From: Vicia villosa
Lineage: Eukaryota; Streptophyta; Magnoliopsida; Fabales; Fabaceae
Assembly (NCBI RefSeq): GCF_029867415.1
Contig: NW_026705443.1
Span: forward strand, 124,001-188,000
Direction: 5' to 3'
Length of the DNA: 64,000 nucleotides
Part shown: positions 1-12,368 of the stretch, one piece after another
Numbering within the stretch: the stretch's first letter is position 1
Layout of the letters: every line of letters starts with the position of its first letter
Notes under the pieces: model-generated
Databases searched by the model: none
What the model saw: only the letters and a program-made list of their open reading frames with translations
Told to the model about the DNA's origin: nothing
Made by a program: the position numbers and the translations under genes

Positions 1-389
1 GACGAGTTTTTCTTGAGAATATTTCTAGCTCATAAGTTCAGTTGTGCAAGTCGGTAATATCCGAAAGAAAAATGTAGACTCTGACGTATCAGTAGAACAT
101 GTTGTGCAGGTGATTAACCCCTAGTACTATCCCATGTTTGGTTCTCTGAGCTCATGCTCGTGACGCTGGACCTTTGAACCTATGTGTACCATGTTTGAAT
201 TACCATGTTTGTAGTACCATGTTTGCATTACCATGTTTTCATTATCGTGTTTGCTTCACCATGTTTGAATATGTGGCATTCATGCATCCATGCATTCATA
301 CATTCATTAAAAATTCATCTTTTTCCATAAAAACATGATTTTTCCAAAAATTTAGAGAATTTTCTTTGCAAACATTTTAGGATTAAGTT
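1..389 (+). other. 5' noncoding leader of the outer Ogre-like element
   Basis: No coding frame is supported here. Positions about 185-270 hold a run of imperfect copies of a short unit containing ACCATGTTTG, followed by CATTCATGCATCC-type repeats to about 305. An in-frame TAA at 384-386 immediately precedes the ATG at 390 and fixes the start of ORF1. The region is probably part of the long untranslated leader known for Ogre elements; the 5' LTR itself is outside the window. Confidence 0.5.
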
Positions 390-718
390 ATGGAGTGGGT
401 AAAGAGGCATACCAAAAAGTACGGTTTCAAAGTGCCTAATGTGGAAAGACTGAGAGAGTTGACATCTTTTGTACAAGATCCTTCCGATTTTAGGAAAATC
501 CATGGAAAGCTTTTGCCTATCTTGAACACTCATGTTGATGAAGGACTTCTCAAAACTCTGGTTCAGTTCTATGATCCCGTCTACCGGTGTTTCACCTTTC
601 CAGACTACCAGTTGGTACCAACCTTGGAAAAATATGCCAATCTTTTGGGTATTCCTGTGTCTGACAAAATACCTTTCAATGGTTTGGAAGCCATTCCTAA
701 ATCACAAGTCATTGCAGC

Positions 719-1267
719 TAGAGGTGTCAATTTATGGGGCCAATTAATTTGAGCCCCAGCCCCATAAAAATGGGGCCTAAAAAAAATTCAAAAATAATAG
801 GCCCTTAAACACATAGGGCCCAAACTTAAAAGGCCCCAAAATTTAAAAGAGGGTCATTAGGCCCCAAATCAAATAAAATTGAAATTTTAATTTAAAAAAT
901 AAAATAATAAAAAATTCAAAAATTAATAACTTTTAAACAAAATAAATATACTAAAAATTAGAAATAAATAAAAAGTTTTTTAAAAAAGTTTTTTTTTGAA
1001 AAATTAAAAAATTGCATTAAAGAAATTCTAAAACTAAAAAAACAACTTTTTAGAAAAAACTAAAAAAGTTTTTTCAACAAAAAAAATAAAAAATTCGTTT
1101 AAAGTGAAGGAGGAGGATTACAAAGATAAAACTCACTATTAAAAGTGAAGTGAGAATGCAAACTAATCCATATTGGTACTAGAAATGAGTTTTATCTACT
1201 GTGCGCATTAAAACTCAATATGGATTACAAAGATAAAACTCACTAATAAAACCCATTAAAACTCACT

Positions 1268-1352
<85 letters not shown>

Positions 1353-2075
1353 ACCTAAAAAGATAAATAAATTGTCAAATAACCTTCCTTAAAATGATGC
1401 ATATTTTTTTTAATGGATCATTATTATACTTGACCATTCCATTTAATATTAAGTCACATGTGAACAACTTTAAATTTGAAGAAGAAGATGTGCAGGTTTA
1501 GTTGATGTAATATTGGTTTTAGAAATAATTTCTATAATAATAGATTTATAAAAAAAAAAGAAAATTGAGAATTGAAAAGTAAAAGAAAAAAAGTTTAAGA
1601 CAGAAGATAAAGAGGAAGGGATGTAAGGAAAAAAAAAGGACTACTGGGTTTTCAATTTTTTAACTGTAAGAGAAAGAAATAGAATTGGAAAATAAAGTTC
1701 AACTTGAGTTTTACCGTGCGTTTTATAATAAACACCCAAAAACAAAAACAGTTTTTTTAGTGACATACTAAAACAGTTTTATTTTGTTAAAAGTAAATAA
1801 AATGATTTTAAAGGGTATAATTGGAATAAAAGTAGGCGTATATATAGTTATAGATATCTTTGTTTACAAGATTAATAATCCATATTGGAACTAGAAATGA
1901 AATTTTTGAAACAAAATAAGGCCCCTCAATAGGGCCCAAAAATAACACATTAATTAAGGGGCCTAAAATTATGGGGCCTAAAAAATTTCTCATTAACAAA
2001 GGGCTTAGTAAAATAGGGCTTTAGTGGGGCTAAAATATTGGGGCTTTGAAAAATTGGGCTTATTTGACAGCTCTA
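719..2075. mobile_element. Non-autonomous hAT-like DNA transposon, 1357 bp, inside ORF1
   Basis: The ends are inverted repeats: TAGAGGTGTCAA at 719-730 and TTGACAGCTCTA at 2064-2075, which is the reverse complement with one mismatch. An exact 8-bp target duplication ATTGCAGC flanks it (711-718 and 2076-2083). An 8-bp duplication and this terminal sequence are typical of the hAT superfamily. No transposase is encoded. The subterminal parts (about 740-860 and 1920-2060) are full of GGGGCC, GGGGCTT and GGCCCC words, which may serve as binding sites for the transposase supplied in trans. The middle is very AT-rich and contains an AT microsatellite. Element plus one duplication is 1365 bp, so the host frame resumes in phase after it. 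Confidence 0.88.
1272..1350. repeat. AT dinucleotide microsatellite
   Basis: About 79 bp of uninterrupted alternating A and T inside the hAT-like transposon. Likely polymorphic in length and prone to assembly error. Confidence 0.97.
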
Positions 2076-3290
2076 ATTGCAGCATGTATTCACTTGAAGA
2101 AATCTGAAGTAGACAGTAATTGGACTACCAAAGGAAACCTCCCGGGTTTGACTTCGCAGTTCCTAATGAAGAAAGCCTTTGATTTCGTTGAAACTGGTAG
2201 CATGATAGCTTTTGAAGCTATACTAGCCTTGCTCATCTATGGGTTGGTTCTCTTTCCCAACGTCAACGACTTTGTTGATATCAACGCCATAAAAATATTT
2301 CTAATTGGAAATCATGTTCCGACTTTTCTTGGTGACATGTATTTCTCTATCCATCATAGAAATCGCCAAGGCGAAGGGATCATTGTATGTTGTGCACCTC
2401 TGTTGCTCAAATGGATTGTTTCACACTTACCTAAGTCTCCTATTTTCACGGAAAACCGAGAAGGCTTGCGTTGGCCTCGAAGACTAATGTCTCTTACTAA
2501 TAATGATAGTCATTGGTATACCTTGGCTCACTGTGGTATAGAAACCATTGATAGTTGTGGAGAATTCGCCAACGTACCCCTCATTGGTACACAAGGAGGA
2601 ATTAACTACAATCCGATCTTAGCCCGACGACAACTCGGGTATGCAAATTCAGCTAAACCTATTGGTCTCACAGTGGAAAGCTACTTCTACCAAGAAGGGG
2701 AGGATCCTCAAGGGTTGAAGACAAGAATGGTGAGAGTTTGGTACGACATCCGAAGGAAAGAAAAATGTGGGGTAAGGAATTGCATTGCCACGGACGCCTA
2801 CACCTGTTGTGTGAAGAAAAGAGCAAGGGAGTTTCGAATGCCTTATGATTATGAAAAACCCATGTTCCCTGTGGTATCTCAACTACCCAACATTCCCATT
2901 GACACTATGGAAGAATACCAAGAGACTTTGGCCAAGATAAGGTTAGAGAAAGACACTTAGGAAGAAAAGTTTCGTAAGACTGATGTGGAAAACAGAAAGT
3001 TGAAGAAACGAGTGAAAGATCACGAAGAAACCCTCTACTGTCAAGATGGATGGCTCATGAGTAAAGATGAAAAGATCCGTCGGAAAGATGCTGCAATCCG
3101 GAGGTACATCAAAGAAAGCAAGAAAAAGCTTGAAGGCTCAACAAGCAACGCTCCAATTCCTGACGACTGGAAGAATGTTGTTGACAAGCTAAGGACCGAA
3201 AAGGCCGAGTTGAAAGCTTACTATGGGAAAGAAATCATGAAGCTCAAGCTGCACAACGCATTTGGTTCTTCATCTGATGAGGATGCTTAG

Positions 3291-3596
3291 GATTGTTTAG
3301 CTTTATTTATCATTTGCTTTTGTAGGAGCTACGCTCCAATGTTGTAACATTTCCCAATATTTCAATAAAATGATAGTTTGTGTTCAAATGTTTGCAAGAA
3401 AATAATCTTTAAAATATTTGGAAAAATCATTAAAAAAAATTTTGCATGCATCATTCTACATATCAAGTCTGTTGTCTTGAGTCTTATCTTTTGGATTTTC
3501 CTCCATTAGATCGTCAAGCTGTCGCGTCTCAAAGTTTCTCGACCGCGCTCGCAATCAGATCACAGATACAATACTCGTTCAAGCAAAAGAAGAGTG
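3291..3596 (+). other. Spacer between ORF1 and gag of the outer element
   Basis: Directly after the ORF1 stop the sequence is AT-rich, with AATAAA at 3364-3369 that could act as a polyadenylation signal. From about 3540 the gag frame is already open without an ATG and reads a TyrAsnThrArgSer motif just before the ATG at 3597, so gag translation may begin further upstream or on a spliced RNA. Confidence 0.45.
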
Positions 3597-5046
3597 ATGG
3601 AAAGCTCTGAACAAGAGAATATTGAGCTACGTGGTACAGTGACCACCCTTCAAGAAAAGTTGGAAAGTCTCACTACTCTGGTTGACTCCTTAATGGCCGC
3701 GCATAATCAGCCGCCTCCACCCAACAGTCAAGCAAAAGTGATATCAGAGATCACTACTCCAGTCTCTACAGTTGCATTCAGCATTCCATCTTTCTCCATG
3801 CCAGAAGGTTGGGGAACGCCTTTCAGCTTCGGTACAGGTTGTTGCCATAATTTCTCTGGGATTCCAACATCTACAACTGAAGCGCCTGCTGCACAAAGTT
3901 AAGTGTTCACTCCAAATCAGGGGGTAACCTTCTCTCAAGTCACTATGTCGGTTTCTCAACCCATTATGACGGTTGCTACTCCTATGGTTCACACTGTTCC
4001 TTATGAGGGAAACGAGATTTATCATGACCAAGGTGATAGCATAAATCAGCGAAACCTCATGGAAGATCTCCAAGAGCAGTTCAACAAGATTCAGCTAGAA
4101 GTCAAAGCTATTTGTGGGAAAGACTTGTTCGGGAAAAATGCCCAGGAACTCTGCTTAGTTCCCAGTGTACAAATACCAGCTAAATTCAAGGTCCCTGACT
4201 TTGAGAAGTACAAAGGTATTTCCTGTCCACAAGGCCATCTTGTGATGTAGGCCAGGAAGATGTCTACTTATGCAGATAATCATCAGTTGCTCATCCATTA
4301 CTTTCAAGACAGTTTGACTAGTGCCGCACTGAAGTGGTACACAGGATTGGATAGCACTAACATTCGGACTTTCAATGACCTAGGCGAGGCCTTTGTATGA
4401 CAATACAAATACAACTCGGATATGGATCCAGACAGAAATCAGCTTTGATTGATGGCTCAAAAAGACCATGAAGCTTTCAAAGAATATGCCAAACGATGGA
4501 GAGAAACTGCTGCTCAGATTAATCCACCGTTAAAAGAGAAAGAGATGACGAAGATCTTCTTGAATACTCTCGGTCCATTTTACTATGAACGCATGATTGC
4601 TAGCGCTCCATGTGATTTTACCGAAATGGTGAACATGGAGATGCGTTTAGAAGAAGGAGTCCGAATGGGACGTCTGACTAAGGAAAGTGGATCTTCAAGC
4701 GGAACCAAAAAGTTTGGAAGTGGTTTCCCAAAGAAGAAAGAACAAAGTGTTGACATGGTATCCCAAGGGAAGCCAAGAGGAAATGCCAATCGTCAACAAC
4801 AGATTGCTGCTATCGCACCAGCCGTTAATGCAGCACCGAATCCGGGATTTACCCCGCAGTTTCAACAACAACAGCCTCGGCAACAGGCTCATAAGTTTAA
4901 TAATAATCAGAATCGTGTGCAAAGAGCTCCACAGTTCGATCTGATTCCAATGACCTAAACAGAGTTGTATCCTGCTTTGATTGAAAGAGGTCTTGTTCAA
5001 ACTAAAGCACCACCACCAGTACCTGAGAAACTACCATGGTGGTACA
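3597..5046 (+). pseudogene. Ogre gag, N-terminal and capsid part, with five stops
   Basis: The first ATG is 3597 (GTG at 3594 in the same frame). The frame encodes a Glu/Leu-rich coiled coil, a Pro/Thr-rich linker, then a retrotransposon gag core around 4190-4690 (KFKVPDFEKYKG, then ALKWYTGL, then FKEYAKRWRETAAQI), and a Gln/Asn-rich tail to 5045. In-frame stops are at 3900-3902, 4248-4250, 4398-4400, 4446-4448 and 4956-4958. The same frame continues across each stop with gag-like sequence, so these are substitutions, not frameshifts. Gag is the structural protein of the virus-like particle. Coding is split at 5046 by E1 and resumes at 29127. Confidence 0.85.
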
Positions 5047-7722
5047 TGTCATACCCCAAAATTTGCCCGATCAATTCATGTCTTTTAATTCATCAAGGGT
5101 CCAAATTAAGAGTCATAGGGTTTGACATTCCTATTGTCAAACCCACCCTCTTATAAAATACCCTGAGTTAAAACGGGGTGAAATTAACAAGTATCTTGGG
5201 TCCAAACATTTGGCACATCTGTCTCAGGCTGGGATCATGTTTGGGGATATTCCGATGGGTTTTATTTTCAAAAAAATATATTTAATTGGTAAGGTATTGA
5301 TTTAGTTCTATTAGTATTTAATTTTGCTAAATGTTTATTATTAATATCATTACTAATATTAGGATTATCATTTGGGTTTTTATTATGATCAAATTATTAT
5401 TTGTTTAATTATTTATAAGTATTATTAATTATCAGGATTAGGATTTTTTATTATTATTATTAGAATTATTATTATTGTAATTTTTCATTATTATTTTTTA
5501 TCATTTGATTTCTTTTAGTTAAATAAAAAATATATATATTAGTATGTTAATGCTATTTTATTGCTACTATTAAGTATTATCATTAGGTTATTAAAATAAA
5601 TAAAAAAAAGAAGAAAGAAACAAACCAAATCTTCAAATCTTCAATAAAGGACCATATTTGCAAGCCTTCCAATATCACTCCAAATCTTCAACAAATATTG
5701 CAACAAATCCCAATCATCCTTAACCTCACTCAATCAACATTTAATCTAATTTAAATCAAGAATTAATTGTCAAAACCTAGACTGATGCCATATATATAGA
5801 GATAAGGATTGTAGGTGAAGGGGGTGGAAATCGGCAAGGAAGACCCGAAACCGAGACAATTTTTCGTGAAAAAAAACGATTTCGTGCTTATAGCTTGGGA
5901 CGAATTCAGGGACTTTTGAAGGTTTAAAATACGATCTTGGATCTTGCCTGAAGATATACAACCTGTCACAAGGCTCCAGCACCTCCAGAATCGCGTCGTT
6001 GGCATTCATAATTTGGACGAGTTCTTTAAGCTTCGATTTCATGCACACGCATATTGTTGATACAATTTGATTATATATCTGTGCTAGTGATGATATTCTA
6101 ATGCTAGCTGTATAGTTTAATTGAGCTTTTGCTGCAGTTTGAACCATCCACCATTATTAGGGTTCATAACCTTCAAAAGGGGGTTTTTGAAGAGAAGCGA
6201 TTTCACGTTAAATTAATGTGGCCAATGGATTCGTGAAGATATGTTTATATAGTCTGGGTTATTTTCTTGCATTTTTTGACAATGATTTACAGGTTTTTTT
6301 GAGAAGAGAGGTCTACGGCAACGGTTAAAACCGTGGGCATATGTCTGTAACTTTTTCCAGAAATTCCACGGGTTAAAGACAAAGCTGGGCGCGCAGCTTT
6401 TCATTTAAAATTTTAAACAAAGTCTATTTGTTATATTGGATACGCTTCCACATCAGCGTGAAGTACTTGGCCGGATTGGTTGAAGTGCCTTGGTGATAGC
6501 TAAAAGGACCTGGGTTTGATCCCCAGGTCAGGTGTGTTCTTTTCCTTTTTATTCTTAACTTATTTTGTTATAATCAATTGGTAAATCCTATGCTGCGCAT
6601 CCCCTACGGACCATCGCGCGTCCCTACACGGAGACCACAGGATCACACCTGTATTCAGATCTAAGGGATAAGAAGACAGCGGTCTACCATGGAGCTTCAA
6701 AAGGCTGTAACACAGGATTTCTGCCCAGGTTTCTATATTATTATTTATTTATTTATTTATTTGTTTTGTCTAATTATTTAAATTGAATTAATTATGTTTA
6801 GTTTAATTAATTAATTAGAATTAGGATTAGAATAAATTAGGATTAGGCTAGTATTTAGGATTATCCCGATTATCTTTCCGGTTATTTCCTTGATTAATTC
6901 GAGTTAATTAATTTTAATCAACTGTAATTATAAAACAATAAAAAACTCTAAAAGAAAAAAGGTTATATGCATTAGGGTTTGCCCGATCCCATTTCCCATT
7001 TGGAGAAACATTAACCTTCGATTAATTCTCTCCTCGACCCGACTAAATCTATTAGTCGCATTAGACGAGAGATAAAAAAAAATATAATTTAAAATACATT
7101 TAATTTGCTGCCCACGACGATCGAATCTATCTATCAGAGTAACCAGCAATGCCCCTTTAATCCGTTGACTATAATGATCAAACCTATTGATCATCGCAAC
7201 TAACGGTGACATATTAAACCAGGGCTGTACGCCCAAATCTAAAACACACTAAACCACGCCACTACGGATTTTCATCCCTTCAACATTGCGATGTTCACAA
7301 CTATGATAAGGTAATTCAAAATACCTTCGAACTTCGCATTTCAAAAAACTACGACAGGCCATTCAAAAAGCCTTCAAACAACCTCATACTAATTCAAAGG
7401 CGTACAACCCAGTGCCCGAACTACGTTGACTCTGATTCTCCATAAGGAGATATGTAGGCACTTGGATAACCAAGGCGAGTCCCCTTCCCTAAAATCTCAA
7501 TTTTCTCCTATTCTATTCTTTAGCTATTAAACCTCAATATTTTAGCCATAAACCTTTACTTTAGATTCAAAGCCAATAGGAAAGGGTTGAGGGTGCCTAA
7601 CACCTTCCCTCGACCTGATTATAATAATCTTACCCCGAATCTCATATCTGGGCAGGGTTTCTTATTCGCCCTTCAGAATAGGTGGCGACTCTAAACCTTA
7701 ATTTTTAGGGCAGGTTGCTACA
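5047..7722 (+). repeat. E1 5' LTR, 2676 bp
   Basis: Starts TGTCATACCCCAAAATTTGC and ends GGCAGGTTGCTACA. It carries a possible TATA box in the CATATATATAGAG stretch near 5790, a tRNA-like module at 6462-6543, and ends in a region containing a GGTGGCGACTCT word close to the primer-site sequence. The many short open frames here have no recognisable protein and recur in the 3' LTR. Confidence 0.92.
6462..6543 (+). other. tRNA-like module (A box, B box, T-run) in E1 5' LTR
   Basis: A-box-like TGGCCGGATTGG at 6468-6479, B-box-like GGTTTGATCCC at 6513-6523, and TTTT at 6540-6543. The B box lies in a T-arm-like hairpin: ACCTGGG pairs with CCCAGGT around a 7-nt loop. The 3' LTR copy has the canonical GGTTCGATCCC. 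This is the layout of an internal RNA polymerase III promoter with terminator. No full cloverleaf or acceptor stem is evident, so it is not called a functional tRNA. Confidence 0.6.
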
Positions 7723-7724
7723 GC

Positions 7725-7741
7725 TGGCGACTCTGCTGGGG
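7725..7741 (+). other. E1 primer binding site, tRNA-Arg
   Basis: TGGCGACTCTGCTGGGG begins 2 nt after the 5' LTR. Its reverse complement ends in CCA and matches the acceptor end expected of plant tRNA-Arg. The same 17 bases recur after the LTRs of E2 and E3. Ogre elements are known to use tRNA-Arg. Confidence 0.88.
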
Positions 7742-8469
7742 AGTAATCATTAATGGTGAATTATTATGCTCCTAAGGCTTGGCAGTGTTTAGGTTTTTGG
7801 CAAACTTTTTAGGTTTTTGGCGAACTTTTTTAGGGTTTGGCTAATTTGCCAAAATTAGGGTTTTGGAGTAGGATTTAGGTTTTGTTCTTTTTATATTTAA
7901 ATTCTTATTTATATATTTATTAACAATTTCTAATATTTAGGGTGTTATATTTAAATATTTAAATTTTTATTTATTTATTTATTCATTTGCAATCTCGTTC
8001 ATTTATATCGATTTAATTAAATATTTCTATTAATTGAATATTTGTGTTTTATCGTGTTCTGTTGGGATATATGAATAGCAGTTAAACCTAAGCGTGGGAA
8101 TTATATTTAAGACCAGAGGGGAATTACATCGCCTACGAGCCTTATTATAATTCCACTCAGACTGGGTTGAATATCCGGAAATGTCTGATACGAGGCTTGA
8201 CCTTGTTGAGGGCTGGACTTGGTATTTGGCTGATCTCTCTAGGAACCTACCCCTAAAACTCGAACCTCATGGATAAAATGAGTTGTTCTAAAATCCAAAG
8301 AGACAAAAAGTCTCGGCGGCTACGAACGACCCCATGAGACCTTCTAGAACATACCAATAGGAAGGGTAGGCACCCTAAGCCGTTACGTCGATCCTATGAA
8401 CCTAGGGCTTATGTGCTTAAGTGCTTATTATGTATGCAATTTATATACTGCGAATGTCCTGCGTTTAAT

Positions 8470-9340
8470 TTTTGCAGGTATACCTACGCGTTCCCTGGCC
8501 TGCAGGGACCCCATTTCTAAGACCATGTCCTTACCACGAAGGACACCTCCTTTTACTAACGTTGATTGGCTTCTCGATAGTCATGAGACTTAGTGACTAT
8601 CATGAACAATCACCCCGCGCCTACATTTATGCACCCCCTAGCCTGTAGGGATTTTCTGTTCATATCTCTGTATTCTTACAACTACGTGTCCTTCCCACGA
8701 AGGACATCTTCGTTTACGCACGTCAATTGGCCTCTCGATGGCCATGCAATCTAGTGACTGTCCCGAACGGTCCCCCTGTGCTTACATCTACACGCTCCCT
8801 AGCCTGTAGGGACTTTCCTTTTATATCTTTGTGTTTTACAACTACGAGTCCTTCCCACGAAGGACATCTTCATTTACGCACGTCAATTGGCCTCTCGATG
8901 GCCATGCGATTCAGTGACTGTCTAGAACGGTCACCTCGTGCTTGCTCCTACGAACTTCCTAGCCTGTAGGGATTTCCTTCTATGTCTGTTTGTTTTTACA
9001 ATGACTCCGTCCTTCCCCTGAAGGACACCCTTATTAACGCACGTCTATTGGCCTCTCGATGGCCATGAGATCTAGTGACTGTCTTAAACGGTCATCCGGT
9101 GCTTATTCCCGCGAACCCTCTAACTTGTAGGGTTTGGATTTCCATTCATGCGTCTTCAATCCCTGGACTTTAGGGATTTCACTTCATTCGATATCGTCCT
9201 TAGATAAGTTGTGTTCCACACAGAGAACCTTCCCACGAGGGACAACTTCATTGGTACACGTCGATTGGCCTCTCGATGGCCATGAGATTTGGCGACTATC
9301 TTGAACGGTCCCCAGCCGCTACCTTCTGCATACTTCCTGA
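8470..9340 (+). repeat. Tandem repeat of about 160 bp in E1 leader, each unit with a hairpin
   Basis: The word GCCTGTAGGG recurs at 8641, 8802 and 8962, with variants near 8498 and 9122, giving a period of about 160 bp and five to six units. Each unit contains GTCCTTCCCACGAAGGAC or a close variant, a 7-bp stem with a 4-nt loop, followed by a GGCCTCTCGATGGCC stretch. Open frames across it are by-products of the repeat. Confidence 0.85.
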
Positions 9341-10462
9341 TCTAAGGGATTTCTATTGGCGTGTCATAACATCTTTCTTGCAAGGATCTCACTAGGGTCT
9401 AATGTCGCCTCTAAGGCTACCCCTAGGATTATACGTCGCACGTCAGCATTGCATACAAGGAGTTATAATACAAGGAGTCTCTCGCATACGCATGCATTTG
9501 CATTTTCATGCATTCATACATTTACATTTGCATTTCTATCTTCACCCGCATCCACGCTTTCCGTGCTAGCCGATTTCCCGAAGATAATCAAAGGATCATA
9601 AACTATGGAGAATGGAGGATAAATTATTGAGAATGATCTCGACCTTACTAAGAAAAAAAAAGGATGTCTTTCACCATGCCAGCCGCATGTCCATGCCTTG
9701 TCATAACAGGATTATAAACACAACAAAGGTTATCATCGAGCAAGGATTAGTTCAACAAAAGAGTTCCCTCATAGAGGCACTTAAGGGGTATCTAGTCATA
9801 AAGGGGTTCGTCTTAGAACATATTAAATTTACAAGGATGCTCTACGATAACCTGGGGGCAAGGATTAGTCCAACTGGGGCAATACCCTGAACAAAGATGC
9901 CTATTTACAATAGAGGAAAGGCGACATATGTTAACTCCCCACCAAGGGACAAAAGGGTCATAGGGGTCCCTTATCAATCTACGAATTCTAAAGGTCGCTA
10001 ACGGTGTGATACTATCCATGGAAAAAAGCAAAAGAGGTTCAGTCAAAGGAAACTCATGAAGTTCCGAAACGACGAAAACCCACCGCTAACAATCTATTCC
10101 CGACCGGTTTGACATGCCCAAGGAGAATTCGAGATTACCCTTTACTTCTACAAGTCTAGGAACTAAGGAGTAAAACAAGGTCAATGGATTTACAAAGGAG
10201 TTGTCCCTAAGATTAATAGGTGTTTATCATGTCAAAATTTCAACCCCTACGATCGCTAAGTGTCCCTCAGGATAAAAGTTGTACCTTCGGATTAGCAATT
10301 CTAATGGGATGACCATGCAGACTTTGGAGTCAATTCATTCGCTCACTACTACAACATTTCACACGCACACTTATAGGATTATTAACAAACTTAAGGGAGA
10401 ATGACGAATACAAATAACTAAGTCTCGCTAAACGTATGCTTTCAAGGTAAGACCGAACCGAC

Positions 10463-10525
10463 GATGTACAGGCATTATTTCAATTCCCAAACAGTGGAGA
10501 TATAAGGATGTTAATCCCTCGTCAC
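10463..10525 (+). other. Conserved noncoding block 1 in E1
   Basis: Contains GATGTACAGGCATT and then GTGGAGATATAAGGATG. A closely similar block is in E2 (about 23003-23066) and E3 (minus strand, about 53752-53676). Conservation between otherwise divergent noncoding interiors suggests a cis-acting role or a shared coding ancestor. Confidence 0.6.
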
Positions 10526-10903
10526 CCCCTCGAGCCAGGAGTTGGAGTTTGTTTCTACTATTCAAATAAACCTTGATTTCAACCAGGGGCAGGGTAGATT
10601 TTGGTTAATTCAATGGTGTATTTTGGTTGTCAAAAGAATCAGTCAATCCAAGCAAGGATTCAAGCAAAGGTTCAAGCATAAGGTTCAAGCACATCTTCTT
10701 CCTCGTATTCATCCAAGAATGAGGAAGTAATGGAGATAACAATAACATTCACAACATTCTTCTTCCTCATTACTTCATTCAAGATCGAGGAAGTATCAAA
10801 GGTGAAGCTTACAAAGCAAAGTCAACACGGTAGTCACAACATTTGATATCCAAGGATCAATATTTCAAAAGGAGCATTCAAAAGAAAAGGAGAAAAAAGC
10901 CCG

Positions 10904-10970
10904 CTAAGTCAAAATGGAAAATTTCATAAAAGAAAACAAAAATGACTTAGGCAAAATTTAGGGCATCCCG
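10904..10970 (+). other. Conserved hairpin block 2 in E1
   Basis: CTAAGTCA at 10904-10911 pairs with TGACTTAG at 10943-10950, followed by GCAAAATTTAGGGCATCCCG. The same arms and the trailing GGCATCCCG occur in E2 and E3, while the loop differs in length and sequence. Confidence 0.65.
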
Positions 10971-12368
10971 ATGGATCAAACTCAAAAGAGTTGGTTCATG
11001 CAAATTAAGGGATAAAAGCAAAAGGCGAAATAAAAAGGATAATCTTGTGACTGCCAAATCATCGAAGCTTCTCATCAATGCTTGGATCTTCACAACATTT
11101 CTTCATTGGTGCTTGGAGCTCTATTAAGGCTTCTGCTCAACATCAAAATTGAAGCAATTCTCTTGCAAACAAAGCACATTCATTGAATTAGGCGAATTTT
11201 TAGGATTTGGAGAACATCAAGGAGAAAGGGGTGGGTTAAATAAATTTTGGGCCTTATATCCATTGTTTCTTAAAACCGTGAACCATGCCAAACTACAACA
11301 TTTGAAAGTCCTAATTGAGGCAAGGTTAACCACGAAAGCATATTAAGCAGGATTTGTTATACTGACTCCTAAAGTTTGTTAAAACTATTTCTAACCACTA
11401 CGCTTCTTCAAGCATTCATTTCTAATCATCCAGTCCTAATTCATAACGGACTTCGATTTCAAAATTTACATACGCATCGCATTGGAGTAACTTTTCAAAG
11501 GGTACAACACCATCCATGAATATACACTTAGCGTCGAGGAAATCTCAAAATTGGTTAATCAAGGGTGATCACTTCTAATAAAGACCTTTGCATGGGGGGA
11601 ACCACATCTAGAGGGTTCTCCTAAACAGGGGCAAAATTTCAAGGATCACAGGGGCACGCAATCAAACATCCTATTAACTAGGGGCATTCATCCTAAAGGT
11701 TCAATCGACTTGGGGCACACCTCGAAGCAATAACAAACAGGGGAATGTCAAACATGGGAAGAATTAAAATTCAAAAGGATAGAAAACTATGGATAGTCCT
11801 CCATATCCTGGAGATCAAGGGCACACCCTCTCATCTAAACGTCGAAGCATACGACAAGGTTATTTCTTGGGGCATCTTCTTCCACTAAACACTGGGGCAT
11901 CGGATATCAAATCCATAAGGTGAAACAATTCAAAGTTTAAAGGTGTGGAGAGTCTTCAAAGGTTAAAGGTGTGGAGAACCCCGAAAGGGTAAAGGTGTGG
12001 AGAACCTCCAAAGGTTAAAGGTGTAGTGAACCTCGAAAAGGTTAAAGGTGCGAGTTGCAAAAGGTGAAAGACGTGGAGAACTTCAAAACGCAAAAGCGTG
12101 GAGTAATTCAAAGAGCCAAACTGGGGCAGGACGCACAGCAAAAGGAAAAGGTGTTCTCACACTTTACAACCTCAAACAAATCTTTCTCCTAACTACGATC
12201 TGCAGAATTCAAAAACAGGGATTGGGAAGTCGCGCTAACATCCAACAACCTTACAACGTTAACAAGCTATATACGCTTTTAGTTATCAACAAAATAGCAT
12301 TGAGGCATCATACAAATGCATAAGTCATGCATTACATACATTGGTTGATACATTACACCATACCTTTT

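Larger units (their letters stand above)
390..3290 (+). pseudogene. Ogre ORF1 (protein upstream of gag), split by a transposon and with a stop codon
   Basis: Coding parts are 390-718 and 2084-3290, together 512 codons including the final TAG. The protein resembles the large plant-specific domain found in ORF1 of Ogre elements (annotated in plant genomes as a DUF7745-type domain, from memory), followed by a charged region around 2960-3280 rich in Lys, Glu and Arg that looks coiled-coil. The role of ORF1 is not known. The frame is broken by the hAT-like insertion at 719 and by an in-frame TAG at 2958-2960; downstream codons stay in the same frame and continue the coiled-coil region, so the stop is a point mutation and not the true end. 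The start at 390 follows an in-frame TAA. Confidence 0.8.

Noticed and set aside
2649..2882. Minus-strand frame of 77 codons inside ORF1
   Set aside because: Shadow of the plus-strand ORF1, which has the recognisable protein.
6462..6543. Genuine nuclear tRNA gene in the E1 LTR
   Set aside because: No acceptor stem pairing and no clear anticodon arm; only A box, T-arm-like hairpin and T-run are supported, so it is listed as tRNA-like.
8470..9340. CRISPR-like array of regular repeats
   Set aside because: Repeats are contiguous units of about 160 bp in a plant retrotransposon; there are no spacers and no cas genes.
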